Assembly (NCBI RefSeq): GCF_019669925.1
Contig: NZ_AP019779.1
Location: 620,001-684,000 of the forward strand
Direction of reading: 5' to 3'
DNA length: 64,000 nucleotides
From: Methanobrevibacter arboriphilus
GTDB lineage: Archaea > Methanobacteriota > Methanobacteria > Methanobacteriales > Methanobacteriaceae
Notes under the pieces: generated by a model
The model's database searches: none
What the model was told of the DNA's origin: nothing
What the model saw: the letters and a program-made list of their open reading frames with translations, nothing else
Shown: piece by piece, positions 45,075-53,019 of the stretch
How positions within the stretch are numbered: the stretch's first letter is position 1
How the letters are laid out: each line of letters starts with the position of its first letter
Position numbers and translations under genes: made by a program

Positions 45075-46525
45075 ACTACACTCGCCACCGCTTTTCTTAA
45101 ATAATGTTTATTATTTCTAATCCAATTATATCCTAAGGTAGCACTATCAACAAGATTGGGGCTCACTTCCATAATTGGCTTCATTTGTAACATTTCATTA
45201 CAAAATAAAGTATAATAATCCTGCGTTATCTCATCTTCAGTATAATTCTTTTCTTTCAATCTTTCATTGATGTAAACTTTTTCATTCTTAAGACCTTTTC
45301 TCAATGGTATAGCTCTTGCATACTTATTGCCAACTGGTTTTTCGACATCTAAATCCATATCTAAATTGTCAAATATATCATACCAATATTTCTCAGTATA
45401 CAAGAAACTCCCTCCTTCCATTTCCAATATTCCAACTCCAGGATAGCGACCATTATCATTATCTTCTTCAACATGAGATATAATAAGTTCTTCACCTTCT
45501 TCAGTTTTAGTTTGACTTGCATTATCCAGAAACATATTACCTGTGTTATAATCATAAGTATATGTCCAAACTGCAAACTTATCACGACCTCTCCCAGCTA
45601 AATCCATGAATAAAATACTACTTGTATCGTGTAATGATTTTATGAACTTGTCTACATTAATACATCTTGTATCCATTAGTTCTTTTTTTATAAAACCAGT
45701 TACACCAGGAATATGACTAAAATTACCATTTTTATAAGCTTGTTTTTCATCTTCATCCATTTCATTAAGAGTTTGCTCGTATTCAGCTTGTTTAATGTGA
45801 GGGTTTGTATCCCATTGTAAACGAATATAAAAATAGTTTGTTTTGGTTTTATCTTTTATATATGTCTTATCAAAGTAATTATTAACTGTTAAGTTATTTA
45901 ATTGAGGATTTCCAAAACATAAAAATAGTAAAGGATAGAATGAATTTTTATCTTGTCTAAGAGTACTTTTGAGGTTATCTAGTATCTTTTTACTGTTTTG
46001 CAAAGCTTCATCATTAATTATAATATGGTTTGATTTACTTTGAGTACTGTCAGCTTTTTTATCATAATTAAATGCTCTGAACTTTATAACAGCTCCACCA
46101 AGAGTGGTGTATTGTCTTTCTTTAGCATTCCATTTAAGACCATTTCCATTAGGATACAATTGATTATCCCACATGGTTATATAACCATGTATACTGTTTT
46201 TCCCATCTTCAAAAAGGTCATTGTATAATTGCCTGGTGACAGTAATAGTAATTTTTTCTTCAGCTAATAAAAGTGCAATAACAGCACCCATTAGTGTTTT
46301 ACCACCATATTTACCCCCACCACACAGAATATTATTTACTTGTGGAGATAAGCTTTCAGGGTCAATATTAAATTTAAAACAGTAGTAAATAAGTAATAAT
46401 TGTTGATGATATTCTAAAACACCTTTTTTAATATCGTTTGGAATATGCCTATTTTTTATCAATGATTTTTCTATAAAATTAACAAACCAGGATTCATTTA
46501 AAACCCTGTAATCATTGACTATCAT
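45071..46525 (-). CDS. terminase large subunit
   Basis: 484 residues. Walker A loop GGGKYGGKT (about 70-78), Walker B-like IIINDEALQ (about 172-180) and a C-terminal RNase H-like nuclease start in ILFMDLAGRGRDKFAVWTYT. It cuts and pumps viral DNA into heads. Start and stop overlap both neighbours by 4 bp, so translation is coupled. Confidence 0.92.
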   Translation of the reverse strand: MIVNDYRVLNESWFVNFIEKSLIKNRHIPNDIKKGVLEYHQQLLLIYYCFKFNIDPESLSPQVNNILCGGGKYGGKTLMGAVIALLLAEEKITITVTRQLYNDLFEDGKNSIHGYITMWDNQLYPNGNGLKWNAKERQYTTLGGAVIKFRAFNYDKKADSTQSKSNHIIINDEALQNSKKILDNLKSTLRQDKNSFYPLLFLCFGNPQLNNLTVNNYFDKTYIKDKTKTNYFYIRLQWDTNPHIKQAEYEQTLNEMDEDEKQAYKNGNFSHIPGVTGFIKKELMDTRCINVDKFIKSLHDTSSILFMDLAGRGRDKFAVWTYTYDYNTGNMFLDNASQTKTEEGEELIISHVEEDNDNGRYPGVGILEMEGGSFLYTEKYWYDIFDNLDMDLDVEKPVGNKYARAIPLRKGLKNEKVYINERLKEKNYTEDEITQDYYTLFCNEMLQMKPIMEVSPNLVDSATLGYNWIRNNKHYLRKAVASVV

Positions 46526-47124
46526 TTTTCTTCAGTAGCTTTTTCTATCGCAATTTCTCTTTGCTTTTTAAAAAAGTTATTTAAATCATTAATATTAACA
46601 TTAATATCTGGAGGTTCAGGACTATCTTTTAAAATCATAGCTTTAGCCTTAATAGCATCAATCCCTAATCTCTTAACTAAAATCTGAATTTTAACAATAT
46701 CTGCTTGAGAAGTAACAATACCTCCTCTTGGACCTTCTTCAACATAAAGACTATCTATATCTAAACCAACATTTTCAGCTTCAGAAATAATAGTGTCTAA
46801 AGCATCTAAATCGGAGACTCCTTTATTAACAACATCATCAATAGCTTCCTTATTAGCTAACTCTTTATCAACAACTTCATCAACCTTAGACTTCTTATCT
46901 TTTTCTTTAACCTTTTGTTGCTTATAATACTCAGAAGCAGTCTTAGATTTTATTTTTTTAACAAAATTATTAATAGCAGTATGAGAAATACTCTCATTAT
47001 ATTCATTCTTCAAGTAATCAGAAATATGCCTTGGAGAAATACTTTTTTCTATCATGTCAAGTATTTCATTAAAATGAGGTGACTTTTCAACCTTGGACTT
47101 TGGAGGCATAAATATCAACATCAC
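46522..47124 (-). CDS. terminase small subunit
   Basis: 200 residues (or 195 from the ATG at 47109, MPPKSK). The N-terminal 60 hold a helix-turn-helix (DYLKNEYNESISHTAINNFV) for DNA recognition; the middle is charged coiled coil; the end carries a DINVNINDLNNFFKKQREIA helix. It opens the late operon directly downstream of the TGTAAAGG repeats. Confidence 0.8.
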   Translation of the reverse strand: MMLIFMPPKSKVEKSPHFNEILDMIEKSISPRHISDYLKNEYNESISHTAINNFVKKIKSKTASEYYKQQKVKEKDKKSKVDEVVDKELANKEAIDDVVNKGVSDLDALDTIISEAENVGLDIDSLYVEEGPRGGIVTSQADIVKIQILVKRLGIDAIKAKAMILKDSPEPPDINVNINDLNNFFKKQREIAIEKATEEK

Positions 47125-47135
47125 ATCATATTAAT

Positions 47136-47222
47136 TGTAAAGGAAAAATGAATTTTGTAAAGGTTTGTAAAGGTATAATTTACCCCCCTTAAGGGGTGAA
47201 AGTGTAAAGGTTACTGTAAAGG
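47136..47222 (+). promoter_or_regulatory. five TGTAAAGG repeats at the late promoter
   Basis: Perfect copies at 47136, 47156, 47166, 47203 and 47215, all in one direction, with a weaker one at 47234. A 12-bp palindrome CCCCTTAAGGGG (47185-47196) lies in the middle. They cover 12 to 100 bp upstream of the terminase start; a likely binding array for a late activator or repressor. Confidence 0.65.
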
Positions 47223-47323
47223 TTTACATTAATTGTAAAATATGTGAAAAAATGTTTTTCTTTTATACATCATTTTTATAACATATCAAAAACATATATA
47301 TAATATAGGTGGTGATTATAAAA

Positions 47324-47428
47324 ATGATAAATTTTAATTTAATATTCGCCACAACAATAATATATGCGATATTTTTAATTGGATGGTTTTTCTTAAACCA
47401 TAGCTTTAATCAAAGAGTTAGTTATTAG
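47324..47428 (+). CDS. 34-residue membrane peptide
   Basis: ATG behind GGTGGTGATTATAAA. INFNLIFATTIIYAIFLIGW is one membrane helix, followed by FFLNHSFNQRVSY. Transcribed away from the late operon. Function unknown. Confidence 0.5.
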   Translation: MINFNLIFATTIIYAIFLIGWFFLNHSFNQRVSY

Positions 47429-47599
47429 CAAATAAACAAAATCTTTATAGAAATCCATTTAAAACATTTTTTAAATATTTTTATATTATAAATAATTAAA
47501 TTATATTTTAATATAAAAAATAAAATGTTTAAAAAAAACATCCTATTATTATTTTATTTTTAAAATTTTTTTAATTCTACAATATAATTGGTGATTTAT
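47429..47599. other. spacer with AACATCCTATT footprint
   Basis: At 47537-47547 AACATCCTATT repeats the ends of both RhuM-containing genes (19550, 34440). No gene here. A TATA-like ATATAAAAAAT precedes the next gene. Confidence 0.35.
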
Positions 47600-47833
47600 T
47601 TGAACTATGAAAAAATAGTAATTACAACAGAAAAAAGAAATTTTGAATATGAAGTAGGTAAAAAAATTAATAGAATTACCCCTCCACAAGGAATTATTGA
47701 ATCAACAGATATAGTCGAAAGCATTCATATTGATACTGAAAATAAAATAATTTCCATTTCATTTAAAAACTTGAAAAAAATCGTATACCCCATTTCATCA
47801 ATATTATTCTATGAAGTTTATGATAAAAAATAA
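47600..47833 (+). CDS. small hypothetical beta-rich protein
   Basis: 77 residues from TTG 47600, behind GGTGATTTA; an upstream TTG at 47588 has no ribosome site. Alternating strand pattern (KIVITTEKRNFEYEVG, SIHIDTENKIISISFKN, KKIVYPISSILFYEV) suggests a small beta barrel or sandwich. A relative of the next gene in size and style. Confidence 0.6.
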   Translation: MNYEKIVITTEKRNFEYEVGKKINRITPPQGIIESTDIVESIHIDTENKIISISFKNLKKIVYPISSILFYEVYDKK

Positions 47834-47857
47834 ACAATATATGGATTTTTTTTTATT

Positions 47858-48076
47858 ATGAGAATTAAAAAAGTTAAATTCAAAATAAAGTCTACTAATG
47901 AAGAAAGGGTTTTTATTAGTAACAAACAAGTGAACAATAATGATAATCTAAAAGTTAGAAACATTTTTTTAAATGATGATTTAGAAACTATAAAAATAAT
48001 ATATAACAATAATAAAGGAGAAACTTTTAACTACAAAGACATTGAAAACATAGAATATACTCAATTACAATTATAA
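47858..48076 (+). CDS. small hypothetical protein
   Basis: 72 residues, basic, beta-rich (MRIKKVKFKIKSTNEERVFI, LETIKIIYNNNKGETFNYKD). Its ending FNYKDIENIEYTQL resembles the ending of the preceding protein in shape, so both may be diverged copies. No ribosome site is obvious. Function unknown. Confidence 0.55.
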   Translation: MRIKKVKFKIKSTNEERVFISNKQVNNNDNLKVRNIFLNDDLETIKIIYNNNKGETFNYKDIENIEYTQLQL

Positions 48077-48096
48077 AAAAATAACTCATTTTTTTT

Positions 48097-48126
48097 ATTT
48101 ACATTCTTCTAATATTTTTTCTAATT
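48097..48126 (+). repeat. 30-bp copy of a gene 3' end
   Basis: Identical to 48701-48730, the last ten codons of the 48699 membrane protein (EKILEECK and stop). Here it is orphaned in noncoding DNA. Confidence 0.75.
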
Positions 48127-48366
48127 ATTTATTACTATTAATTCACATGATATTTCTTCAATTTTATAATATATCTTATTTATAACTAAATTTTTAAATG
48201 AATAAATCATTTTTTTTGTAAAGTTTTAGATAAATCTAAAAATTATAAAATAATTATTCATAATAATGAATATAGTCATTATCCTTTTAAACTAAAAACA
48301 AATATTTAAATTTATAAAAATTATAAAAAACATACAAATAAAGAAAATTCATAAGCTTTGATTAAA
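48127..48366. other. intergenic, nothing seen
   Basis: AT-rich; no gene. May hold the promoter of the 48367 gene. Confidence 0.4.
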
Positions 48367-48681
48367 ATGACAAAAAAAATATTAAATATTAAAAAAGTAA
48401 AACCCACTACAAAAAACAATTTCGAAATTGAAATACATATATTAGAAGAAGGAATAGTTAGAATCAATTACAAATCAGTGACTGATAATAAGAATTGTGA
48501 AAAAATATATTTTAAAAATTTAACAGAGCAAGATACTGATTTGATTAAAGAAAATTTAGATAAAAATGTACTTCTAATTGTATATAATTCTGAAGAAGAA
48601 TATAAAAAACAATCTAATATTCCAATTAATGAAAGAAAGCATTATATTTTAGAATTAAAATCTTGGAGATTAACAAATTAA
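48367..48681 (+). CDS. hypothetical protein
   Basis: 104 residues from ATG 48367 (TTG 48358 in frame). No ribosome site, so possibly leaderless. A beta-rich first half (EIEIHILEEGIVRINYKSV) and a helical middle (LTEQDTDLIKENLDKN) ending in LELKSWRLTN. Convergent with the next gene. Unknown function. Confidence 0.6.
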   Translation: MTKKILNIKKVKPTTKNNFEIEIHILEEGIVRINYKSVTDNKNCEKIYFKNLTEQDTDLIKENLDKNVLLIVYNSEEEYKKQSNIPINERKHYILELKSWRLTN

Positions 48682-48698
48682 AAATTATTTTTCTTTTA

Positions 48699-49064
48699 TT
48701 ATTTACATTCTTCTAATATTTTTTCTAATTCTTTATCTACAAGTCTCTTAGCTACTTCTTCAGCTTTATCCTCAATCTTATTATCAATAATCTTTAATTC
48801 CTCTTTCTTTTTCTGCTCATCATACTGATCAATAAAAGTAATAAGTATAATAGCTAAACCTATAGCTATTACTCCTACCAATATTCCTATTTCATTAAAT
48901 TTCTCTAGTAAAGGATGGTCTATTATACCTGCAAAAATACTAACAATACCAGTAGCTATAAGGCCACTACTTATTGTAGTTTTTAGAAATCCAGTAATCC
49001 AAACCCTTCTTCTGTAGGGTATTTGTATTATTAAAGGTTCTAATGATTCTTTATTATGTTTCAT
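48699..49064 (-). CDS. two-span membrane protein with coiled-coil tail
   Basis: 121 residues from ATG 49064, which overlaps the upstream holin-like gene and follows GAGGGTGAAG. Two hydrophobic helices (TTISSGLIATGIVSIFAGII, IGILVGVIAIGLAIILITF) then a charged coiled coil (EDKAEEVAKRLVDKELEKIL). With the 59-residue partner it resembles a holin/antiholin or second lysis pair. Located 26 kb from the main lysis cassette. Confidence 0.65.
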   Translation of the reverse strand: MKHNKESLEPLIIQIPYRRRVWITGFLKTTISSGLIATGIVSIFAGIIDHPLLEKFNEIGILVGVIAIGLAIILITFIDQYDEQKKKEELKIIDNKIEDKAEEVAKRLVDKELEKILEECK

Positions 49065-49233
49065 CTTCACCCTCACTATTTTTAAGTTCAATATCTTTAG
49101 CTAGATAACCCCCGATTATACCCAGAGCTGCAAGAGATATATTTTCTTGACCTAAATACATTCCATACAAGATTGCTATTATTAGTCCTGCTAGCATTAT
49201 TGTTTTAGCTAAACTTATTTCCTTAAATTTCAT
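49054..49233 (-). CDS. second holin-like protein
   Basis: 59 residues, exactly the length of the holin at 22319, same MKFKEI start, two spans (AKTIMLAGLIIAILYGMYLG, SLAALGIIGGYLA) and an acidic end. GGAGGCGG ribosome site. A paralogue of that holin; perhaps an early antiholin. Confidence 0.6.
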   Translation of the reverse strand: MKFKEISLAKTIMLAGLIIAILYGMYLGQENISLAALGIIGGYLAKDIELKNSEGEDET

Positions 49234-49320
49234 ATTAAAACCGCCTCCAAATATAATAAAAATAATTATAAAATATATTAAAAAATATTAAAAGTATTAC
49301 TGAATTTTAGCTATTTTAGT

Positions 49321-49397
49321 GTTCCTTTATAAAAGAATCCAAAATATACAGCTGTGATCATTTTTCCAGGTTAGCTGAAAAGTAATACTTTGTAAAT
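49321..49397 (+). promoter_or_regulatory. twin promoter-leader repeat, left copy
   Basis: 77 bp that reappear inverted at 60094-60170. A TATA-like CTTTATAAAAG (49325-49335) lies about 25 bp before a 37-bp core (49355-49391) that is identical in both copies, so the core would be the 5' end of the transcript. It points right, toward the tiny ORF at 49494. Confidence 0.6.
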
Positions 49398-49422
49398 AAA
49401 AAAGATATAATAAAAATTAATA

Positions 49423-49541
49423 ATTAGTAATTCGATGGATAAAAACAAAAAAATATTCTTTAACCCAAAAGAACAAAAAAATTTAAGGAGAATAATGAAA
49501 ACACTCTCAAACCTTATTGCTCTATCCATCGAATTATTAAT
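49423..49541 (+). ncRNA. long-range stem enclosing a tiny ORF
   Basis: TAATTCGATGGATA (49428-49441) pairs perfectly with TATCCATCGAATTA (49523-49536), extended to about 19 of 21 bp. The 3' arm lies inside the coding part of the 19-codon ORF, so the mRNA can fold on itself. Confidence 0.6.
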
Positions 49542-49553
49542 CCTACAATATTA
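49494..49553 (+). CDS. 19-residue hydrophobic peptide
   Basis: MKTLSNLIALSIELLILQY behind AAGGAGAATA, a strong ribosome site. The peptide is one short amphipathic or membrane helix. The mRNA has 5'-3' long-range pairing, the layout of type I toxins. Its end overlaps the convergent zinc-ribbon gene by 11 bp. Confidence 0.45.
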
Positions 49554-49818
49554 AACCCCAATCTAAAACAATCTTAAAACCACCGACATAATTACTAGTA
49601 GCAGACAAAACCATACCACAATCACAACAATAAGACTCACAATCATCATGAACAATATTTTTACTCTCACATCCAGGACACTTAAGATCAGCCTGTTTTT
49701 TAGTGATTTTAATAAAGCTATCACAATTAAAACAAGTTAGAGTATATTGTCTAATCTTATGGTTATATGAAATTTCGATATCTTCATCATCACAGTAAGG
49801 GCATTTCAGAATAGGCAT
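49543..49818 (-). CDS. double zinc-ribbon protein, TFB-like second ribbon
   Basis: 91 residues from ATG 49818; a longer frame to 49911 adds a hydrophobic leader without a ribosome site. First ribbon CPYC...CFNC (about residues 5-33), second CPGC...CCDCGMVLSATSNYVGGF (about 47-80). The second resembles the N-terminal zinc ribbon of archaeal TFB followed by its B-finger region, and the protein ends in LDWGLIL. It may contact RNA polymerase or TFB; inference only. Confidence 0.65.
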   Translation of the reverse strand: MPILKCPYCDDEDIEISYNHKIRQYTLTCFNCDSFIKITKKQADLKCPGCESKNIVHDDCESYCCDCGMVLSATSNYVGGFKIVLDWGLIL

Positions 49819-50414
49819 GTTCAATATATACTGTAACGATTTAGAAAATAAGATAAAAAAAATAATAATTATAATTTGTTTAGGTAAGCCTAAAAAATAA
49901 ATGAAAAACAAAATATAGATTCAATATAAAATTATTTAGAATTCCTTCTATAAAAAGTATAGTGTTCAATTATAAAATAAGTACATTATAAGTACAAACA
50001 ATAAAATTATACTCTTAGTTGAAAATTAAGAAAAAGCATAAGAATATGTATAGTAATTTATTAAAATTTAGGAAGTTATATATGTTAGATTTTACAAAAG
50101 AAATAATGTAATACGAAAAATTAGTATTGCATAAAAAATAAGTATGTGAAAAGTCTTTTTATAGATCATTATTAATAACGACAAAAATAATGACCTACAT
50201 TTGAAAAAGACTAAACAAAGAAAAAACTTACAAGAAATTAGTAAGTAATTATATCTATATAATTCTTAACATTTAAAGATTATGGATATAATTAATAAAT
50301 TCTTACTTTTTTCTGTAATTTTCAAATAACATGTTTAGTTATTTTTTCACCTATTTAAAACTTTTCACTCAGACGTGAGAACTTCATATCTAAAAAAAAA
50401 TGGAGCTGGTAATC
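49819..50414. other. long spacer, no gene seen
   Basis: Divergent region between zinc-ribbon genes. AT-rich, several TATA-like stretches, no convincing frame or stable stem apart from short AAAGTCTTTTT/AAAAAGACT pairing near 50150-50208. Confidence 0.45.
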
Positions 50415-50552
50415 ATGGCACGCTGTGGACAAAAACCAGGGAAAGGTAGATATGTCTGTATCAACTGTGGTGAAGACTTATACTTAGATGATGCAACTGA
50501 CACATTACCTCCTTGTGCAAAATGTAATGGATGCGATTTTAGAAGAGGATAA
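50415..50552 (+). CDS. small zinc-ribbon protein
   Basis: 45 residues from ATG 50415, preceded by GGAG at the proper distance; another ATG 5 codons up is in frame. YVCINCGEDLYL and LPPCAKCNGCDFRRG give the CxxCG ... CxxC ribbon common in short phage and archaeal proteins. On the plus strand with the next gene, 50 bp apart, probably one transcript. Confidence 0.7.
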   Translation: MARCGQKPGKGRYVCINCGEDLYLDDATDTLPPCAKCNGCDFRRG

Positions 50553-50602
50553 AAACACCCCTCTTCACTTTTTTTATATAATAACACAAAGGAGGTGAAA
50601 TA

Positions 50603-50779
50603 ATAGCTAAGAAAAAACCAACTGGGTTGAAACCAGGAACTAAAGCACCAGAATCTGGACAATATAAAGCTACAGGATCTAAAACAGAAGTTACAGGAGT
50701 TAAAGGTAAAAAACTACCTCCTACTAAAAAGCCTGGTCAAAAATATAAATTAGTTGATAGAACCAAACATAAGAAATAA
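50603..50779 (+). CDS. YjzC-like small basic protein with AUA start
   Basis: 58 residues, (M)AKKKPTGLKPGTKAPESGQYK and later KKLPPTKKPGQKYKLVDRTK, which recalls the YjzC family of short Gly/Pro/Lys proteins. A perfect GGAGGTGA lies 7 bases before ATA at 50603, and there is no ATG, GTG or TTG near. The coding signal and ribosome site make ATA the likely start. Function unknown. Confidence 0.6.
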   Translation: MAKKKPTGLKPGTKAPESGQYKATGSKTEVTGVKGKKLPPTKKPGQKYKLVDRTKHKK

Positions 50780-50823
50780 AAATTTATATTATAAGAATGT
50801 AATTTTTATAAACTTTCATTTTA

Positions 50824-50967
50824 TTATTTTTTTATTTCAAATTCTTCTATATCAAATGACTTTCCAAACCACATCCTCCAAATAACAAAATAACACTTAC
50901 CATTTTTACCATACTTTGTCCAATAAGACAAAGGCAACAATTGTTTTACTAACCATTTAAACTCCAT
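50824..50967 (-). CDS. small basic aromatic protein
   Basis: 47 residues (MEFKWLVKQLLPLSYWTKYG, later IWRMWFGKSFDIEEF). Follows the zinc-finger gene by 6 bp with GGCGTGAT as ribosome site. Rich in Trp and Lys, maybe membrane-surface bound. Unknown. Confidence 0.5.
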   Translation of the reverse strand: MEFKWLVKQLLPLSYWTKYGKNGKCYFVIWRMWFGKSFDIEEFEIKK

Positions 50968-50973
50968 AATAAA

Positions 50974-51240
50974 TCACGCCTTTATTTTTAATCTTCTCAT
51001 TTCATTTTCAACAGCAATTAATTCCTTAATATCTTCTTCATGACGATGCATAGACAAAAAACCACTACCTAAACCATACTTAGTTTCTTCATGCATAACA
51101 TTTTTATATCTATGATAATATTTTGATCTTCTTTTTCTCCTATTCTCTTTTTCACCTTCTTTACTACAATATTCATTACAATACATTTGTCTATTATGTT
51201 TTTTATCAAATTCAGAACCACAAAACTTACAAACAGCCAT
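50974..51240 (-). CDS. treble-clef zinc-finger protein
   Basis: 88 residues from ATG 51240 behind GGGTGTT. CKFCGSEFDKKHNRQMYCNE, with a second CSK, is the zinc site seen in HNH-like and small phage DNA-binding proteins; a basic helix (ENRRKRRSKYYHRYK) follows. No HNH catalytic motif is visible, so a DNA- or RNA-binding regulator is more likely. Confidence 0.65.
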   Translation of the reverse strand: MAVCKFCGSEFDKKHNRQMYCNEYCSKEGEKENRRKRRSKYYHRYKNVMHEETKYGLGSGFLSMHRHEEDIKELIAVENEMRRLKIKA

Positions 51241-51360
51241 AAAAAACACCCTTGTTATTAATTTTTATCTCCTTATAAAAATTATAATATATAAATTAAA
51301 TTTTTACAATATTTTATCAACTACTTCATACACATATAATAATAAGGAGGTGAAAAAAAA

Positions 51361-51657
51361 ATGGTTAATCTTAAAAGACATCCAGATTACAAATCCATAA
51401 GACATAACCCCATAATGAACTCATTACAAATAAACACTAATGGGGACTCTAAACCATACATGATAATCATAAAAGATTTCACAATTGATGACTGGGACGA
51501 TTTAAAGGAAACTGAGTATAGTAAAAAACATTTAGAAGAAAACATTTTCAAAAACCCAGAATATCACCTTTTAGGTCATAACGGTTCGAGCGTGGATAAT
51601 AACTCCTCTAATTTAGACTTTGGAAAATATGAAACTTGGGTTAAAGTAGTTTCATAA
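51361..51657 (+). CDS. hypothetical protein
   Basis: 98 residues behind AAGGAGGTGA, one of the strongest ribosome sites here. Acidic and soluble (YMIIIKDFTIDDWDDLKETE, LLGHNGSSVDNN). No family recognised. Divergent from the zinc-finger gene, so it has its own promoter (ATACACATATAATAAT just upstream). Possibly a lysogenic or anti-defence gene; no evidence beyond position. Confidence 0.65.
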   Translation: MVNLKRHPDYKSIRHNPIMNSLQINTNGDSKPYMIIIKDFTIDDWDDLKETEYSKKHLEENIFKNPEYHLLGHNGSSVDNNSSNLDFGKYETWVKVVS

Positions 51658-51712
51658 TTATATCTTTTTTAAAATGAGGATAAATAATCCTCCACAATTC
51701 CCATTTTTTTTC

Positions 51713-51955
51713 TTATACATTTAATCTCCATACACCATTATCACTCTTAAAACGTTTAGGATAACATTTAAAAGTAGCACGGCCAAGAATATTACTAATA
51801 TAACTAGTAGAAATAGAACCATGCAACAAATTATTTTTATTGATGAACAATGCTATTTCCTTAGCTGTAGCTTCACCTTCAAGTTTTAAATAAGTATGAG
51901 CTATTGCTTTAATTATTTCCCTACGATTCAAGTTTCTTTCTGATATAGAAGTCAT
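51713..51955 (-). CDS. winged-helix regulator
   Basis: 80 residues from ATG 51955, two bases after the stop of the upstream gene and behind GGAGAG. NRREIIKAIAHTYLKLEGEA, then TAKEIALFINKNNLLHGSIS and TSYISNILGR make a helix-turn-helix; the end FKSDNGVWRLNV is a wing. Likely a DNA-binding regulator of the virus. Confidence 0.65.
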   Translation of the reverse strand: MTSISERNLNRREIIKAIAHTYLKLEGEATAKEIALFINKNNLLHGSISTSYISNILGRATFKCYPKRFKSDNGVWRLNV

Positions 51956-51957
51956 AC

Positions 51958-52137
51958 TTATAACTCTCCTAGGATTTGACAATTAACAATAAAACACATA
52001 GTAGCTACAGATAAACCTATTAGTGGATTGAAACAATTAATATTTCCATTTTTAATAAATAATATGCTTGTAGTTACTATGATTAAAATCCACCATAGTA
52101 GGAGGATTTTAAATAAAAGTTTAATTTTAGACTTCAT
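51958..52137 (-). CDS. small two-span membrane protein
   Basis: 59 residues. KLLFKILLLWWILIIVTTSI and PLIGLSVATMCFIVN are two membrane helices. Its start overlaps the stop of the next upstream gene by 4 bp (ATGA). Unknown function; may belong to the group of small membrane proteins of this virus. Confidence 0.6.
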   Translation of the reverse strand: MKSKIKLLFKILLLWWILIIVTTSILFIKNGNINCFNPLIGLSVATMCFIVNCQILGEL

Positions 52138-52691
52138 TTCAATAAGCTTTCAAAAACCCTTTTACATTGTTCATACTTAAATTCAGACTTTTCTCTTTCT
52201 ATCATTAATTTCCCATGTTCCTCGAATGATTGGAAATATTCTTTAAATATAGTATCTGATTGTTTCCCGGTCTTTTCTTTACATTTATCCCAGTTTTCTT
52301 TATTTGAGTAAAACTCACCTCTTATTTTATAAAGCTCATATTTAGCTTTCATAAATGCATTATGTGTTTCTTGTAATTTATCTAAAATAAGAACTTCTCT
52401 ATTATTTGTTAAAGTTTCTAACAGCCTAACAGGACTGTTTCTATGTTCAACGAGCTCATGAGGAATACAAATTCCTGTTTCTTTATTTCGGATTTTTTTA
52501 TTATCACTTGAATCAACACAATCATCACTAAAATCATCTTGAGTTAATTCATCGGCTTTCATTTTAATATGATCTGTTTGAAGTTTTTTAGAAGCCCTAT
52601 CAGTATTTACAACTTTATCAATATCAGTATTTTCGTGTCTTTTATCATAATCCTCAATAGCTTTACTTATAACACTTTTATCTTCACTCAT
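52134..52691 (-). CDS. hypothetical coiled-coil protein
   Basis: 185 residues from ATG 52691 behind AAGGTGATAAT; a longer frame to 52736 would overlap the previous gene. Charged, with a C-terminal helical region (LETLTNNREVLILDKLQETH ... KSEFKYEQCKRVFESL). No domain recognised. In the early operon. Confidence 0.6.
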   Translation of the reverse strand: MSEDKSVISKAIEDYDKRHENTDIDKVVNTDRASKKLQTDHIKMKADELTQDDFSDDCVDSSDNKKIRNKETGICIPHELVEHRNSPVRLLETLTNNREVLILDKLQETHNAFMKAKYELYKIRGEFYSNKENWDKCKEKTGKQSDTIFKEYFQSFEEHGKLMIEREKSEFKYEQCKRVFESLLK

Positions 52692-52704
52692 ATTATCACC
52701 TTGA

Positions 52705-53019
52705 TTATTCAGTCCATAAATTAATAAATTCATCATTAACTATCCATTGCAAAGAATCAATACCATTATAATTACAATAATCAGTTCTAACATATTTTTC
52801 ATCAATTTTCTTTTCAAAATAAATTTCATCTTCACTAAAAACAAAAATATCTGCTTCAACTTTCTTATGATTAAGTTCAAATTCTTGAGTATTATTAAAT
52901 AAAACTCTTAACTCTTCAGTACTATTATTTAATTCAAATTCATCTTCTAAATGCTTATAAAATTCTTTTAATCCATAATATAATATTTCATCGTCTTTAA
53001 ACAATAATTTAACATTCAT
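52705..53019 (-). CDS. hypothetical acidic protein
   Basis: 104 residues, acidic (pattern LFKDDEILYYGLKEFYKHLE), similar in composition and start (LxFxxD..) to the 54663-54941 protein, perhaps a diverged copy. Overlaps the next gene upstream by 4 bp. Function unknown. Confidence 0.6.
   Translation of the reverse strand: MNVKLLFKDDEILYYGLKEFYKHLEDEFELNNSTEELRVLFNNTQEFELNHKKVEADIFVFSEDEIYFEKKIDEKYVRTDYCNYNGIDSLQWIVNDEFINLWTE

Noticed and set aside
50390-50662. 90-codon minus-strand frame
   Set aside because: Lies opposite the zinc-ribbon and YjzC-like genes, which have clear ribosome sites and family patterns.
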